From NCBI GenBank assembly GCA_963754445.1, contig CAVWFT010000002.1:186001-250000 (forward strand): DNA of 64,000 bases, written 5' to 3'. A program made the translations under genes and the position numbers. This DNA is from Bog-473 sp963754445. Its GTDB lineage: Bacteria > Actinomycetota > Acidimicrobiia > Acidimicrobiales > RAAP-2. The notes under the pieces are model-generated. The model was not told where the DNA came from. It was given only the letters and a program-made list of their open reading frames with translations, and made no database searches. Below, piece after piece: positions 1 through 12,601 of the stretch; the first letter of the stretch is position 1; each line of letters begins with the position of its first letter.

Positions 1-595
1 TGTTGAGGTACGGGAACAGGAGGGCGTTGACGATGAACCCGGCCTGGTCCTTGACCTCGACCGGGTCCTTGCCGCAGGCGCCGGCGAAGGCGAGCGCGGC
101 TTCGATCGTGGCGTCGCTGGCCGTGATCGGCCGCACCACCTCGACGAGCGCCATGGCCGGTGCCGGGTTGAAGAAGTGCACACCGCAGACCTGGTCGGGA
201 CGGCTGGTGGCCATGGCCATCTCGACCACGGGCAGCGTCGAGGTGTTGGTGGCCAGGATCGTGTCGGGCTTGCAGACGCTGTCGAGCTCGGCGAAGAGAT
301 CTTTCTTCACGGCCAGGTCCTCGACGACGGACTCGATCACCAGGTCGACGTCGACCAGCTCGCCCAGATGCGTCGTCCCGCGCACCCGTCCCGAGATCTC
401 GGCCGCCTCGGCCTCGGTGCGCTTGCCCTTCTCGACCTGCTTGGCCAGGGACTTGGCCAGTCCCGCCACCATGGCGTCGGCGCCGGCCTGGCTCCGGCTG
501 CGCAGGACCACCTCGTGCCCGCTCGCAGCCGCCACCTCGGCGATGCCCGAGCCCATGATCCCCGACCCAACGATTCCCACCCGGTTCATCGACAT
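1..595 (-). CDS. 3-hydroxyacyl-CoA (3-hydroxybutyryl-CoA) dehydrogenase, 3' part beyond window
   Basis: NAD(P)-dependent oxidation/reduction of 3-hydroxyacyl-CoA, likely 3-hydroxybutyryl-CoA/acetoacetyl-CoA. The visible 198 residues hold the Rossmann dinucleotide motif GSGIMGSGIAE near residue 10, the NTSTLPV segment and the catalytic-His region VHFFNPAPAM. The usual family length is about 280-290 residues, so the C-terminal helical domain lies outside the window. ATG at 595 is chosen because TAAACT (604-609) ends 8 nt before it and no Shine-Dalgarno is visible, so the mRNA is probably leaderless; ATG 589 in the same frame is an alternative. The thiolase and ccr genes lie 4-6 kb away, which fits a C4 acyl-CoA route. 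Family assignment is firm; exact substrate is inferred. Confidence 0.9.
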   Translation of the reverse strand, partial: MSMNRVGIVGSGIMGSGIAEVAAASGHEVVLRSRSQAGADAMVAGLAKSLAKQVEKGKRTEAEAAEISGRVRGTTHLGELVDVDLVIESVVEDLAVKKDLFAELDSVCKPDTILATNTSTLPVVEMAMATSRPDQVCGVHFFNPAPAMALVEVVRPITASDATIEAALAFAGACGKDPVEVKDQAGFIVNALLFPYLN

Positions 596-719
596 GGGGG
601 CGAAGTTTACTGGACGGTAACCAGGCCCGTCGACGAGGCCTGCAGCGGGGCTGCAACCGCCCCTCGCCAGGGTCGCGATCGGGTCCGGACGAACAGCCGG
701 GCGTGCAAGAGTGGCGCCC

Positions 720-1406
720 ATGGACAAAACCGGCACGCTGGCCCTGGTCGGAGGGGACGAGTGGACCGAAGGCTGCACCTTCGACGCCTCGCTGCTCGCC
801 GCCTCGGGCGGTTCCGACATCCTGGTGCTGCCGACCGCCGCCGCCTACCAGCACCCCGAGCGGGTGGTCCTGCGCGCCGCCGAGTGGTTCGGACCCCTGG
901 GCGGTCAGGTCGAAGGTCTGATGGTCGTGGACCGGCCGTCGGCCGAGGACGCCGGCATGGCGGCGACCGTGGCGGGCGCCCGCTTCATCTACCTGGCCGG
1001 GGGCTCACCGCTGCACCTGCGGGCGGTCCTCAAGAAGTCGGCCGTCTTCGACGCCCTGCGCGAGGCCTGGTCGAACGGCGCCGTCGTGGCGGGTGCGGGA
1101 GCGGGGGCGATGGTCCTGACCGATCCGATGGTCGACCCCCGTGGCGGGGCGCTGACCCTCGGGCTCGGGCTGGTGGACAACCTCGCCGTCGTCCCGCACT
1201 TCGGCGACGAGCACGACGACGCGCACGGGCAGAAGCTCGAACGCACGGTCGCCATGGCTCCGGGCTCCCTCCCCGTGGTGGCGCTCCCCGCCCGCACGGC
1301 GCTGCTGCGCAGCGGCTCGGGCGACTGGTCCTCCGCGGGGTCAGGTGAGCCGGTCGTGTTCGTCGGCGGCGCCCAGACCGAGGGACTCTCGGCCCTGAAG
1401 GGCTAG
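720..1406 (+). CDS. Peptidase S51 / cyanophycinase-like (class I amidotransferase fold) protein lacking the nucleophile serine
   Basis: About 228 residues with the layout of the S51 family (dipeptidase E/cyanophycinase): an N-terminal LALVGGDEW strand-turn, a YLAGGSPLHL loop and an elbow reading VVAGAGAGAM. In active relatives the elbow is GxSAGA with Ser as nucleophile. Here the Ser position is Gly (codon GGA at 1098-1100), so peptidase activity of the usual kind is not expected. ATG 720 has an AAGAG about 7 nt upstream; GTG 711 is an in-frame alternative. It runs away from the dehydrogenase and toward a cyclophilin. It could be a binding or regulatory pseudo-enzyme, or use another residue; function unknown. 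Confidence 0.75.
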   Translation: MDKTGTLALVGGDEWTEGCTFDASLLAASGGSDILVLPTAAAYQHPERVVLRAAEWFGPLGGQVEGLMVVDRPSAEDAGMAATVAGARFIYLAGGSPLHLRAVLKKSAVFDALREAWSNGAVVAGAGAGAMVLTDPMVDPRGGALTLGLGLVDNLAVVPHFGDEHDDAHGQKLERTVAMAPGSLPVVALPARTALLRSGSGDWSSAGSGEPVVFVGGAQTEGLSALKG

Positions 1407-1450
1407 CGCACCGGCGACCCGACTGCGTTCGACCCTCACGGGCGACGCGG

Positions 1451-2008
1451 TCAGTCCTTCTCTTCGATGGTGACGCTCTCGATCACGACCTGTTCCTTCG
1501 GCGTCCCCGAGCGGCTTCCCACCTTGTCGATCTTCTCGACCACGTCCAGGCCGCTGACCGCCTCGCCGAAGTAGGCGTAGAGGGGCGGGAGGCGGACGCC
1601 GTCGGGCCCGCTGATGACGAAGAATTGGCTGCCGTTCGTGTTGGGGCCGGCGTTCGCCATGGCGAGCGAGCCCACGCTGTACTTCCCGGCCTCGGGCAGC
1701 TCGTCGTCGAAGCGGTAGCCCGGACCACCCGAGCCGCTGCCGGTCGGGTCGCCGCCCTGGAGGACGAAGCCCGGGATGATGCGGTGGAAGACGACGCCGT
1801 CGTAGTAGTGGTAGCGGGACAGGAAGACGAAGCTGTTGACCGTCTTCGGTGCGGCCAGCGCGTCCAGGGCGAAGACCATGGTGCCGTGGGACGTCACCAT
1901 GGTGGCGACGTAGCGCTTGTTGGGATCGATGTGCATGTCCGGCTCTTCGTCGAACTTCCGCTGCTGCGGGCTCGAGCCGTCGACGTTGGGTGGGGCGGGC
2001 TTTGCCAT
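1451..2008 (-). CDS. Cyclophilin-type peptidyl-prolyl cis-trans isomerase, cytoplasmic
   Basis: A 185-residue cyclophilin that catalyses proline cis-trans isomerisation during protein folding. Catalytic and binding segments are intact: FHRIIPGFVLQGGDPTG (the Arg of FHR is the catalytic residue), GYRFDDELP, and NTNGSQFFVI. It has no signal peptide or membrane segment, unlike the second cyclophilin directly upstream on the same strand. The stop codon of that neighbour is 12 nt before this ATG, so the two are probably co-transcribed, one copy working inside and one outside the membrane. The 30-residue N-terminal lead (MAKPAPPNVDGSS) is polar and probably disordered. Confidence 0.93.
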   Translation of the reverse strand: MAKPAPPNVDGSSPQQRKFDEEPDMHIDPNKRYVATMVTSHGTMVFALDALAAPKTVNSFVFLSRYHYYDGVVFHRIIPGFVLQGGDPTGSGSGGPGYRFDDELPEAGKYSVGSLAMANAGPNTNGSQFFVISGPDGVRLPPLYAYFGEAVSGLDVVEKIDKVGSRSGTPKEQVVIESVTIEEKD

Positions 2009-2020
2009 GGTGTGAGATCC

Positions 2021-2872
2021 CTACGATTCGTTGATGGTTACGGACACAATGCGCTGGGTGACGTCGGGCGGCACGCCGGCTGTCGACCCCTGGTCGTTGA
2101 TGGTGTTGACCACGTTCAGGCCCGACGTCACCTGCCCGAAGAGCGAGTAGCTCGGCGCGAGCGCCTCACCCTGGGCCCCGGAGACGATGAAGAACTGGCT
2201 GCCGCCCGTGTTGGCCGAGCCACGGTTGGCCATCACCAGCGAACCGAGCGGGTATTGCTGGGCCGGGTTGGCCGCCTTGGCCGGGAGCTCGTCGGGGATG
2301 GTGTAGCCGGGCTCGGTCCCGCCGTTGTTCTGGGCCGGGTTGCCCGTCTGGAGGACGAACCCGGGGATGACCCGGAAGAAGGCGCCGCAGTTGAAGTAGC
2401 CCTTGTTGGCCAGGAAGACGAAGTTGTTGACCGTCACCGGCGCGGCCTTGGCGTCGAGCGACGCCACGAACGTCCCCGTCGTGGTCTTGAAGGTGGCGGT
2501 GTAGGTCTTGGACGTGTCGATGCTCATCGCCGGTGCGGCGGTGTACTTCTGCATGGCCGCGGCCGTCGGCGTGGAGGGTGACTTGGGGCAGCCGGCCTTG
2601 ACTGCGACCGCGTTGGCCTGGGCCTGGAGCTTGGCGTCCGTCGCGGCCTTGGCCGACTTGGCGGTGGTCGTCGTGGTCACCTTGGACTGGGACGAGACGG
2701 GCTTCTTGTTGTCGTTCCGCGTCAGCAGGTACGCCACCAGGACCACGACCGCGGCGATCCCGACCACGATGATCACGTTGCGGGTGAGCTGGCGGCGCTT
2801 CTTCGCCTGCTGCTCGGCCTGGATCCTGGCCTCTCGGGCCGCGCGCTGGCGGGCTCTCTTGTCGCTGGGCAC
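2021..2872 (-). CDS. Membrane-anchored cyclophilin-type peptidyl-prolyl isomerase
   Basis: A 283-residue protein: a basic N-terminal stretch (KRARQRAAREARIQ), one membrane segment at about residues 34-53 (IIVVGIAAVVVLVAYLL), an Ala/Lys/Thr-rich spacer, then a cyclophilin domain outside the membrane. The domain keeps FFRVIPGFVLQTGNP, GYTIPDELP and NTGGSQFFIV, so the catalytic Arg is present. This tail-out topology is common in actinobacterial PPIases that fold exported proteins. GTG 2872 is chosen because the open frame upstream of it (to 3067) has no homology-like content and would run into the lysC promoter. It forms an operon with the cytoplasmic cyclophilin downstream. Confidence 0.88.
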   Translation of the reverse strand: MPSDKRARQRAAREARIQAEQQAKKRRQLTRNVIIVVGIAAVVVLVAYLLTRNDNKKPVSSQSKVTTTTTAKSAKAATDAKLQAQANAVAVKAGCPKSPSTPTAAAMQKYTAAPAMSIDTSKTYTATFKTTTGTFVASLDAKAAPVTVNNFVFLANKGYFNCGAFFRVIPGFVLQTGNPAQNNGGTEPGYTIPDELPAKAANPAQQYPLGSLVMANRGSANTGGSQFFIVSGAQGEALAPSYSLFGQVTSGLNVVNTINDQGSTAGVPPDVTQRIVSVTINES

Positions 2873-2985
2873 GGCGGGAAACCCTACCCAATCCGCGGGG
2901 TGACCTCGGATCGCCCCCCAACGACCGTTCCGGAGCCGTGGTCGGGGGGCACTCCACTCCTGTCGCAGTCGGTAGCCTCGTCCGG

Positions 2986-4197
<1,212 letters not shown>

Positions 4198-4220
4198 CGA
4201 GTTGATGCTTTGATGGGGTG

Positions 4221-4796
4221 ATGGCACCCAAGGCTGCACCGGCTCGAGTGCTCTGGCTGCTCAGGCACGCCAAGACGGTGGCCGATCCGCCACCGGGGGG
4301 ATCGGATTTCGACCGGGTACTGGCACCGCGGGGTCGGCGCGACGCCCAGGCCCTGGGCGGGCTCTTCGCCGGCGCCGGTGAGCGGCTTCCCGCCTCCCTG
4401 GCCCGCATCGCCCGCCCGCAGGTGGCGCTGGTGTCCCCGGCCGCCCGGACCGCGGCCACGGCGGAGCTCGTCGCGGGCACGATGGGCGACCCACCGGAAC
4501 GCCGGCTCGAGAAGGACCTCTACCAGGCGGGCCCCAACGAGGTGATCGACGCCCTGCGGGACCTGGCCGACGACGTGACGGCCGTCATGGTCGTGGGACA
4601 CAACCCGACCATGCACGCGCTCTCGCAGGGCCTCATCCGGGCGAGCGACAAGAAGGGCCTGGCACTGGCGGTGAAGTCCGGCTTCCCGACCTGCGCCCTC
4701 GGGGTGTACTCGTTCAAGGTGGCGGGGTGGTCCGAGGTGGAGGCGCACGCCGCCAAACTGGTGGAGCTCTTGACCCCGCCCTTCGGCGAGGAGTGA
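4221..4796 (+). CDS. SixA-like histidine phosphatase family protein
   Basis: A 191-residue phosphoglycerate-mutase-superfamily protein of the short SixA type, which removes phosphate from phosphohistidine. The catalytic LLRHAKT is at residues 14-20 (His16 nucleophile), the second Arg segment is SPAARTAATAE, and the distal histidine is in VVGHNPTMH. It lies 24 nt after lysC on the same strand, so co-transcription is likely. ATG 4221 is chosen; GTG 4218 is one codon upstream in frame. The substrate cannot be told from sequence. Confidence 0.85.
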   Translation: MAPKAAPARVLWLLRHAKTVADPPPGGSDFDRVLAPRGRRDAQALGGLFAGAGERLPASLARIARPQVALVSPAARTAATAELVAGTMGDPPERRLEKDLYQAGPNEVIDALRDLADDVTAVMVVGHNPTMHALSQGLIRASDKKGLALAVKSGFPTCALGVYSFKVAGWSEVEAHAAKLVELLTPPFGEE

Positions 4797-4812
4797 GCGG
4801 CGGGAAGCCGCT
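4796..4812. terminator. Hairpin between convergent genes
   Basis: Inverted repeat AGCGGC / GCCGCT (4796-4801 and 4807-4812) with a 5-nt loop, starting at the stop codon of the SixA-like gene and just before the end of the thiolase gene. It could end both transcripts. There is no T-run, so only the hairpin supports it. Confidence 0.4.
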
Positions 4813-4823
4813 TCCCTGAGGCC

Positions 4824-6006
4824 CTACAGGGCGCGCAGGATGGCGGCGTCACCCTGGCCGCCACCGCCACACAGGGCGACCGCAGCCGTCGACGCACCAC
4901 GGCGACGCAGCTCGAGGAGGGCGGTGAGGGCCACCCGGGCCCCCGACATGCCGACCGGGTGACCGAGGGCGATGGCGCCGCCGTTCACGTTGACCTTGTC
5001 CTCGCTGATGCCGAGATCGTCGACGGAGGCCAGGCCCACGGCGGCGAAGGCCTCGTTGATTTCGAAGAGGTCGATCGCGTTGACGTCGACGCCGGCCTTG
5101 GCGGCGGCCTTGACGATGGCCCGTGAGGGCTGGGTCATGAGCGAGTTGTCGGGACCGGCGACCATGCCGTACCCGACCACCTGGCCCAGAGGGGCGATGG
5201 CGAGCTCCTTGGCCTTGGCGGCCGACATGACGACGACGGCGCAGCCGCCATCGGAGATCTGCGGACGCGTTCCCGGCCGTGATGGTGCCGTTCTTGTCGA
5301 ACGCCGGCCGCAGCGCGCCGAGGGACTCGGCGGTCGTACCGGGGCGCACGCCCTCGTCGGTGTCGACCAGGAGCGGATCGCCCTTGCGCTGGGGCACCTG
5401 CACGGTGACGATCTCCTCGGCCAGGCGGCCGTCCTTGATGGCGGCGGCGGCCTTCTCGTGGCTCGCCGCCGAGAAGGCGTCCTGGCGCTCCCGGCTGATG
5501 CCGATCTTGGCGTTGTGCTGCTCGGTGGAGAGACCCATGGCGATGTGGTCGAACGAGTCGGTGAGGCCGTCGTACATCATGGAGTCGATGAGCTGGCCGT
5601 CGCCCAGCCGATAGCCGGCGCGGGCTCCGGGGAGCAGGTACGGGGCCTGGGTCATGGACTCCATGCCGCCGGCCACCACGATGTCGGCGTCGCCCGCCTT
5701 GATCATCTGGTCGGCCAGGTAGATGGTGTTGAGGCCCGAGAGGCAGACCTTGTTGATGGTGTTGGCCGGAACCGACATGGGGATGCCACCCTTGACCGCA
5801 GCCTGGCGGGCCGTGATCTGACCCTGGCCGGCCAGGATGACCTGGCCCATGAGGACGTGGTCGACCTGGTCCGGGCTGATGCCGGCCCGGTCGAGGGCCT
5901 CGGCGATGGCGAAGCCACCGAGGTCCATGGCGGAGAACCCGGCGAGCGCTCCGGACAACTTCCCGATCGGGGTGCGAGCCCCTGCGACGATGACGGCCTC
6001 AGCCAT
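4824..6006 (-). pseudogene. Acetyl-CoA C-acetyltransferase (thiolase) interrupted by one extra base
   Basis: Condenses two acetyl-CoA to acetoacetyl-CoA, or cleaves 3-ketoacyl-CoA. Translation from ATG 6006 (preceded by GGAGGT) gives VAGARTPIGKL, the nucleophile in NKVCLSGLN (Cys88) and GGMESMTQAPYLLPG. After AGNAS the frame breaks: the coding strand reads TCCGCAGATC where the family requires TCC-CAG-ATC, an extra G opposite C5262. Downstream the other frame carries the rest intact, including NEAFAAVG, the GHPVGMSGAR histidine and CGGGGQGDA cysteine. Without the extra base the product is 393 residues, normal for the family. Everything else is conserved, so this may be a sequencing error rather than a true pseudogene. 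It is divergent from ccr. Confidence 0.85.
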
Positions 6007-6094
6007 TCCCTGTACCTCCGGGTTCCGGGTTGGGTGCCGGTCATTTGTTACCGGCCGGAAACTCCATCGTACCGGCCAACTATCGTCGAGGCAC

Positions 6095-7435
6095 ATGAGC
6101 GACATCCTCAGTGCAGTGGTGGCGGGCGCATCCGCCGATGAGCTGGCCAAACTCCCTTTGCCGACCTCCTACCGGGCCGCCCTGGTCCGCCGCAGCGAGG
6201 TGGACATGTTCGACGGTCTCGAATCGTCGGAGAAGGACCCTCGGCGGTCGTTGCACGTGGAGGAGGTGGCCCTACCCGAGCTCGCCCCCGACGAGGCCTA
6301 CGTCGCCGTCATGGCCTCGTCGATCAACTTCAACACGGTGTGGACGTCGATCTTCGAGCCGCTGCCCACGTTCGGGTTCCTCGACCGCCTGGCCAAGGAG
6401 GGTCCGTGGGCGGCCCGTCATGCGCTGGACTACCACGTGGTCGGCTCCGACGCCGCCGGCGTCGTGCTGCGGACCGGCTCCGCCGTGCGGAACTGGAAGA
6501 CGGGCGACAAGGTCACCGTCCACTGCAACTACGTCGACGACCAGGACCCCTCGGCCCACGACGACTCGATGCTGGCAGCGAACCAGCGCATCTGGGGCTT
6601 CGAGTCGAACTTCGGCGGGCTGGCCGACATCGCCGTGGTCAAGGCCAACCAGCTCATGCCGAAGGCGGCCCACCTGAGCTGGGAGGAGGCGGCGATCAAC
6701 GCGTTGTGCAACTCGACCTCCTACCGCATGCTGGTCTCCCCCAACGGTGCTCGCATGACGCAAGGCGACTCGGTGCTGGTCTGGGGGGCGAGCGGCGGCC
6801 TCGGGAGCTACGCCGTGCAGCACGTGCTCAACGGCGGCGGGACCCCGGTGGGCGTCGTGTCGTCGCCCGAGAAGGTGAAGCTGCTCAACGACCTCGGTGT
6901 CGAGGCGGTCATCGACCGCAAGGCGGCCAACTACCGCTTCTGGGCCGACGAGCACACCCAGGACGAGTCGGAGTGGCGGCGCTTCGGCAAGGACATCCGC
7001 GGACTGATCGGGAGCGAGCCCGACATCGTCTTCGAGCACCCGGGTCGCCAGACCATGGGCGCGTCGGTGTTCGCCTGCAAGCGGGCCGGGACGATCGTGA
7101 CGTGCGCCGCCACCTCGGGCTACATGATCGAGTACGACAACCGGCACCTGTGGATGAAGCTCAAGACCATCAAGGGCTCGCACTTCGCCAACTACCGGGA
7201 GGCCTGGGACGCCAACCAGCTGATCTGCGACGGCAAGGTCATGCCACCCCTCTCGGCGGTGTACCCGCTCGAGCAGGTGGGCGAGGCGGCCTACCAGGTC
7301 CACCACAACCTGCACGAGGGCAAGATCGGCGTGCTCTGCCTGGCCCCCTCCGAGGGGTTGGGGATCGACGACCCCGCCTTCCGTGCCAAGGTGGGCGAGG
7401 ACCGCATCACGCTCTTCCGGAGGCACGGCGCATGA
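6095..7435 (+). CDS. ccr: Crotonyl-CoA carboxylase/reductase
   Basis: NADPH-dependent reductive carboxylation of crotonyl-CoA to (2S)-ethylmalonyl-CoA, used in the ethylmalonyl-CoA pathway and for polyketide extender units. The 446-residue length is typical. The MDR fold is seen with GASGGLGSYAVQ (about 231-242) for NADPH. Four CO2-pocket residues known from the Kitasatospora enzyme have plausible counterparts: Asn80 (SINFNTVW), Phe169-Glu170 (WGFESNFGG) and His363 (KGSHFANY). That separates it from simple enoyl reductases. ATG 6095 follows TATCGT (6081-6086) by 8 nt, suggesting leaderless transcription. It overlaps the epimerase gene by 4 nt (ATGA). The thiolase and 3-hydroxyacyl-CoA dehydrogenase nearby could supply crotonyl-CoA. 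Confidence 0.96.
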   Translation: MSDILSAVVAGASADELAKLPLPTSYRAALVRRSEVDMFDGLESSEKDPRRSLHVEEVALPELAPDEAYVAVMASSINFNTVWTSIFEPLPTFGFLDRLAKEGPWAARHALDYHVVGSDAAGVVLRTGSAVRNWKTGDKVTVHCNYVDDQDPSAHDDSMLAANQRIWGFESNFGGLADIAVVKANQLMPKAAHLSWEEAAINALCNSTSYRMLVSPNGARMTQGDSVLVWGASGGLGSYAVQHVLNGGGTPVGVVSSPEKVKLLNDLGVEAVIDRKAANYRFWADEHTQDESEWRRFGKDIRGLIGSEPDIVFEHPGRQTMGASVFACKRAGTIVTCAATSGYMIEYDNRHLWMKLKTIKGSHFANYREAWDANQLICDGKVMPPLSAVYPLEQVGEAAYQVHHNLHEGKIGVLCLAPSEGLGIDDPAFRAKVGEDRITLFRRHGA

Positions 7436-7845
7436 CGACCGAACTGCTCTTGACCGAGATCGACCACGTGGCCATTGCCGTCAACGATCTCGACGCCGCC
7501 GTGGCCTGGTACGCCGAGGTCTTCGGGGCCACGGTGGACCACCGGGAGAAGGTCGAGTCCGACGGGGTCGAGGAGGCCCTGCTGAAGGTGGCCGACTCCT
7601 ACGTCCAGCTGCTCACCCCGATCAGCGACTCCTCACCGGTGGCGAAGTACCTGGCCAACAAGGGCGAGGGCCTGCACCACATCGGCTACCGGGTCGACGA
7701 CTGCGCCGTGGCCCTCCAGGCGGTCAAGGACGCCGGGGGGCGGGTCATCGACGAGGCGCCGCGCCCCGGATCTCGGGGTACCACGGTGGCCTTCGTGCAC
7801 CCGAAGACGTCCTTCGGGACGTTGATCGAGCTCGTCCAGGAGTAG
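7432..7845 (+). CDS. mce: Methylmalonyl-CoA (ethylmalonyl-CoA) epimerase
   Basis: A 137-residue vicinal-oxygen-chelate protein that interconverts 2R and 2S methylmalonyl-CoA, and in ccr organisms also ethylmalonyl-CoA. Metal ligands expected for the family are visible: His12 (IDHVAIAV), Gln59 (YVQLLTP), His83 (LHHIGYRV) and Glu133 (LIELVQE). Start ATG 7432 overlaps the ccr stop in an ATGA, so translation is coupled to ccr, which fits processing of the Ccr product. No mutase gene is present in this window. Confidence 0.93.
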   Translation: MTTELLLTEIDHVAIAVNDLDAAVAWYAEVFGATVDHREKVESDGVEEALLKVADSYVQLLTPISDSSPVAKYLANKGEGLHHIGYRVDDCAVALQAVKDAGGRVIDEAPRPGSRGTTVAFVHPKTSFGTLIELVQE

Positions 7846-7853
7846 CGGCCCCG

Positions 7854-8378
7854 TCAACGGAGATGCAGCAGCGCCTCCGTGCCGGCGAGGGCCAGGAGAT
7901 CGAGCTGGCCGATCTGCCTGATCAGGCTGGCCCCGTCGAGGTAGACCCGCTCGTTGACGATGCGGTCGCCCTCGAAGAAGAACACCGCGATGACGGCGAC
8001 GGCGAAGGACCTGCCGGTGGGTGCCAGGCCGTAGAACTCGCCGGTATTGGTCCCGAGGAGATCGAACTCGGCGATGACCGTGTCGTCCCGGGCGACGTGG
8101 AAGCGCACGTTCTCGTGACGCTGGTCCGGGAAGGCGGTGCGCTGGCTGCGGTGGTACGCCAGCACCTCGGCGTCGCCGTCATGGACCTGGCCGGTGGCCA
8201 CGATCTCGTAGCGGGCATGGCCACCGAACGTGGCCAGGCAGGCCTCCCAGTCGTGCTCGACCTCGGCGCGAAAGTGCGTGTCGAGCACCTCGAGGCGGCG
8301 CCGTTCCAGCTCGCTGTTCACGCCGGGCACGAAGTCGGTCGGGTCAGTCGGGTCGGTCGAATCGGGACATTGTGGCAT
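7854..8378 (-). CDS. SnoaL-like / ester-cyclase family protein (NTF2 fold)
   Basis: A 174-residue protein of the SnoaL-like polyketide-cyclase type: RRLEVLDTHFRAEVEHDWEA at the N-terminus, then FPDQRHENVRFHVARDDTVI and GRSFAVAVIAVFFFEGDRIV, ending in LDGASLIRQIGQL. These match the cone-shaped NTF2 fold with a small hydrophobic pocket. The first 20 residues include a low-complexity DSTDPTDPTD stretch. It stands alone, convergent with mce (8 nt apart) and downstream of the rpoC terminator. Substrate unknown. Confidence 0.7.
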   Translation of the reverse strand: MPQCPDSTDPTDPTDFVPGVNSELERRRLEVLDTHFRAEVEHDWEACLATFGGHARYEIVATGQVHDGDAEVLAYHRSQRTAFPDQRHENVRFHVARDDTVIAEFDLLGTNTGEFYGLAPTGRSFAVAVIAVFFFEGDRIVNERVYLDGASLIRQIGQLDLLALAGTEALLHLR

Positions 8379-8479
8379 CTCGATCGCCTGCGACGGTCAG
8401 AGGCCGAGGGAGCAACTCGAACGGACCACACCACGGGGAACGGATCCGACGAACCGATCCCCGGACGCGGCAAACGGGC

Positions 8480-8517
8480 CGGGCCGGACCCGGTTGACAC
8501 CGAGTCGGTCCGGCCCG
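8480..8517 (-). terminator. Terminator of the rpoB-rpoC transcript
   Basis: Eleven-base-pair inverted repeat CGGGCCGGACC-type: arms 8480-8490 and 8507-8517 pair perfectly around a 16-nt loop that can form a small inner hairpin. It starts 14 nt after the rpoC stop codon. The tail is GTTTGCC rather than a clean U-run, as is common in GC-rich actinobacteria. Confidence 0.65.
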
Positions 8518-8530
8518 TCCGTCTCGCGTC

Positions 8531-12600
<4,070 letters not shown>

Positions 12601-12601
<1 letters not shown>

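Noticed and set aside
176..1348. 390-codon plus-strand frame at the window start
   Set aside because: Gly/Arg/His-rich shadow crossing the dehydrogenase and the S51-like gene.
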